Positions 8,705 to 9,359 of a stretch of DNA of 9,359 nt are shown here, piece after piece. The position numbers were made by a program, and so were the translations under genes. Source of the stretch: Flavobacterium psychrophilum (GTDB lineage Bacteria; Bacteroidota; Bacteroidia; Flavobacteriales; Flavobacteriaceae); contig CAMDSN010000051.1 in assembly GCA_945907225.1 (NCBI GenBank), positions 1 through 9,359 of the forward strand, written 5' to 3'. Position 1 is the stretch's first letter. Each line of letters starts with the position of its first letter. A model generated the notes under the pieces. That model saw nothing but the letters and a program-made list of their open reading frames with translations, did not search any database and was not told the origin of the DNA.

Positions 8705-8735
8705 CTAAAGTACATAGTAATTTTTCTACGTTCAA
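8705..8735 (-). promoter_or_regulatory. Candidate Bacteroidota-type promoter for the methyltransferase operon
   Basis: On the minus strand a TTG (8735-8733) is followed after 20 bases by TACTTTAG (8712-8705). This differs by one base from the TAnnTTTG -7 consensus of Bacteroidota, with the expected spacing from the -33 TTG. Transcription would start near 8699, leaving a leader of about 20 bases before the ATG at 8679. A second, exact -7 match, TAGATTTG (8746-8739), lies further upstream, but its nearest TTG is about 25 bases away, longer than usual. In DNA this AT-rich such matches arise easily, so this is a weak prediction. Confidence 0.35.
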
Positions 8736-8853
8736 GAACAAATCTATTAACAATATTATTTCTAAAAATTTCAATAGCTCCAAAATAAATAAATTTAACT
8801 TGTAAAAACGCTTAACAATTTCATTACGTTTAACAAAAAAAATTGCTTATTTA

Positions 8854-8877
8854 GAAAGTCTGTTTAAACAGACTTTC
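8854..8877. repeat. Perfect 24-bp palindrome; possible bidirectional terminator or operator
   Basis: The left arm GAAAGTCTGTTT is followed directly by its exact reverse complement AAACAGACTTTC, with no mismatch. As RNA it would form a 9-10-bp stem with a small AU loop. A run of eight A (8835-8842) lies to the left, which reads as a T-run downstream for minus-strand transcripts. A run of nine T (8913-8921) lies to the right, about 35 bases away. The left arrangement fits a loosely spaced intrinsic terminator for a minus-strand transcript entering from the right. The site lies about 175 bases upstream of the methyltransferase start, so a dimeric regulator's operator is a second possibility. Confidence 0.6.
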
Positions 8878-8965
8878 GCCATTACTTTGGTTATTTAACT
8901 TTTTTAAAGGTCTTTTTTTTTATGAGCTCTATAGACACAAATTTACAAGCGTAGCAAGTTTTTAA

Positions 8966-9259
8966 AAAATCATAAATCCCCCTACCAAAAACAACACCAA
9001 GTCAAGACTTGTATTTGATTTATCAAAGCTTGATGGCCTTGGAGAAAACAAAAGACTTGTTGCGATCAGCATAGAAAAACTGTTGCGATCTAAGATAAAA
9101 TAGGGCAAGGTGATTGCTTTTTTTAGTATTTTTGAGAATAACGTTTCTAGAATTTCACTTTCTAAACTTTCAGAAAAGATTGATGAAATTAATAATTGTT
9201 TAGAAAATTATAAATTAAAAGTTAATGAAACTTTAAAAGATAAGATTAATTATGTTTGA
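8966..9259 (+). pseudogene. Possible broken plus-strand gene: open frame interrupted by one TAG
   Basis: After a TAA at 8963-8965 the frame is open for 45 codons, then hits TAG (9101-9103), and continues in the same frame for another 51 codons to TGA at 9257-9259. The first part reads protein-like (TKSRLVFDLSKLDGLGENK, then KRLVAISIEKLLRSKIK) but has no ATG. The second part could start at GTG 9110 and contains a helical, Lys/Glu/Asn-rich tail (KLSEKIDEINNCLENYKL). Bases about 8975-9110 are visibly richer in G and C than the surroundings. I do not recognise the product. It may be a decayed gene, two unrelated short frames, or a conserved intergenic element. Function is unknown and the coding call is weak. 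Confidence 0.2.
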
Positions 9260-9270
9260 TGAAATTTAAA

Positions 9271-9359
9271 ATGAAAACACTCCTCTTTTATGTTTTTTAT
9301 TCTGAAAATAAAAAAAAATATTATTTGATTAAAAGTTCAATGATAGATTTGGAAGTAAT
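9271..9359 (+). CDS. Possible start of a plus-strand hypothetical gene, cut by the right edge
   Basis: An ATG at 9271-9273 opens a frame of 29 codons (MKTLLFYVFYSENKKKYYL...) that reaches the window edge without a stop. It begins 12 bases after the TGA that ends the preceding interrupted frame. There is no clear Shine-Dalgarno sequence, but that is normal in this kind of genome. The visible part is too short to identify, and in such AT-rich DNA an open stretch of this length can occur by chance. Confidence 0.3.
   Translation, partial: MKTLLFYVFYSENKKKYYLIKSSMIDLEV

Larger units (their letters stand above)
8680..9270. other. Intergenic region upstream of the operon
   Basis: About 590 bases without a convincing gene separate the methyltransferase start from the possible plus-strand gene at 9271. 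From left to right it contains the candidate operon promoter (8705-8746), A/T-rich filler, the perfect palindrome (8854-8877), a T-run (8913-8921), a short dead-end plus-strand frame beginning ATG at 8922 that stops after ten codons, and the interrupted frame with a 10-base direct repeat (TGTTGCGATC at 9058-9067 and 9081-9090). I see no tRNA, rRNA, CRISPR repeat or recognisable insertion-sequence end here. Confidence 0.6.

Noticed and set aside
8680..9359. CRISPR array, tRNA or insertion-sequence end in the right-hand region
   Set aside because: There are no regularly spaced repeats, no cloverleaf-like sequence and no terminal inverted repeats beside a transposase. The palindrome is single and has no partner in the window.

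Overview
The window is very AT-rich (roughly 30% G+C or lower by eye). Its genes lack clear Shine-Dalgarno sequences, lean heavily on Asn, Lys and Ile codons written with A or T, and have -33/-7-like promoter motifs of the TTG...TAnnTTTG type. Together these suggest a member of the Bacteroidota, probably a flavobacterium or close relative. This is an inference from style; no taxonomic marker gene is present.

Almost everything from base 8679 down to base 1 is one tightly packed minus-strand operon. In order of transcription it holds: (1) a complete C5-cytosine DNA methyltransferase of 430 aa; (2) a 1006-aa P-loop ATPase whose N-terminus carries two domains typical of modification-dependent restriction (a ScoMcrA/HNH-type N-terminal DNA-binding-like module and an McrB N-terminal/DUF3578-like module); (3) a 484-aa protein of unknown function with a winged-helix-like C-terminus; (4) a protein of more than 969 aa that runs off the left edge. 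Junctions are a 4-base ATGA overlap, a 3-base gap and a 2-base gap, so translation is probably coupled.

The layout (DNA modification enzyme, then a medium ATPase, a roughly 450-500-aa accessory protein and a very large protein) resembles the DptF-DptG-DptH (DndFGH) restriction module of phosphorothioate systems. Here, however, it sits behind a cytosine methyltransferase and no phosphorothioation genes are seen. My working hypothesis is an anti-phage or anti-plasmid defence system in which the methyltransferase marks self DNA and the three-protein machine acts on DNA with the wrong mark. The module resemblance rests on architecture and a few motifs, not on alignment.

The right end (8680-9359) is intergenic or degenerate. 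It holds a plausible promoter for the operon, a perfect 24-bp palindrome flanked by an A-run and a T-run, a plus-strand reading frame interrupted by a stop codon (8966-9259), and the possible start of another plus-strand gene at 9271.
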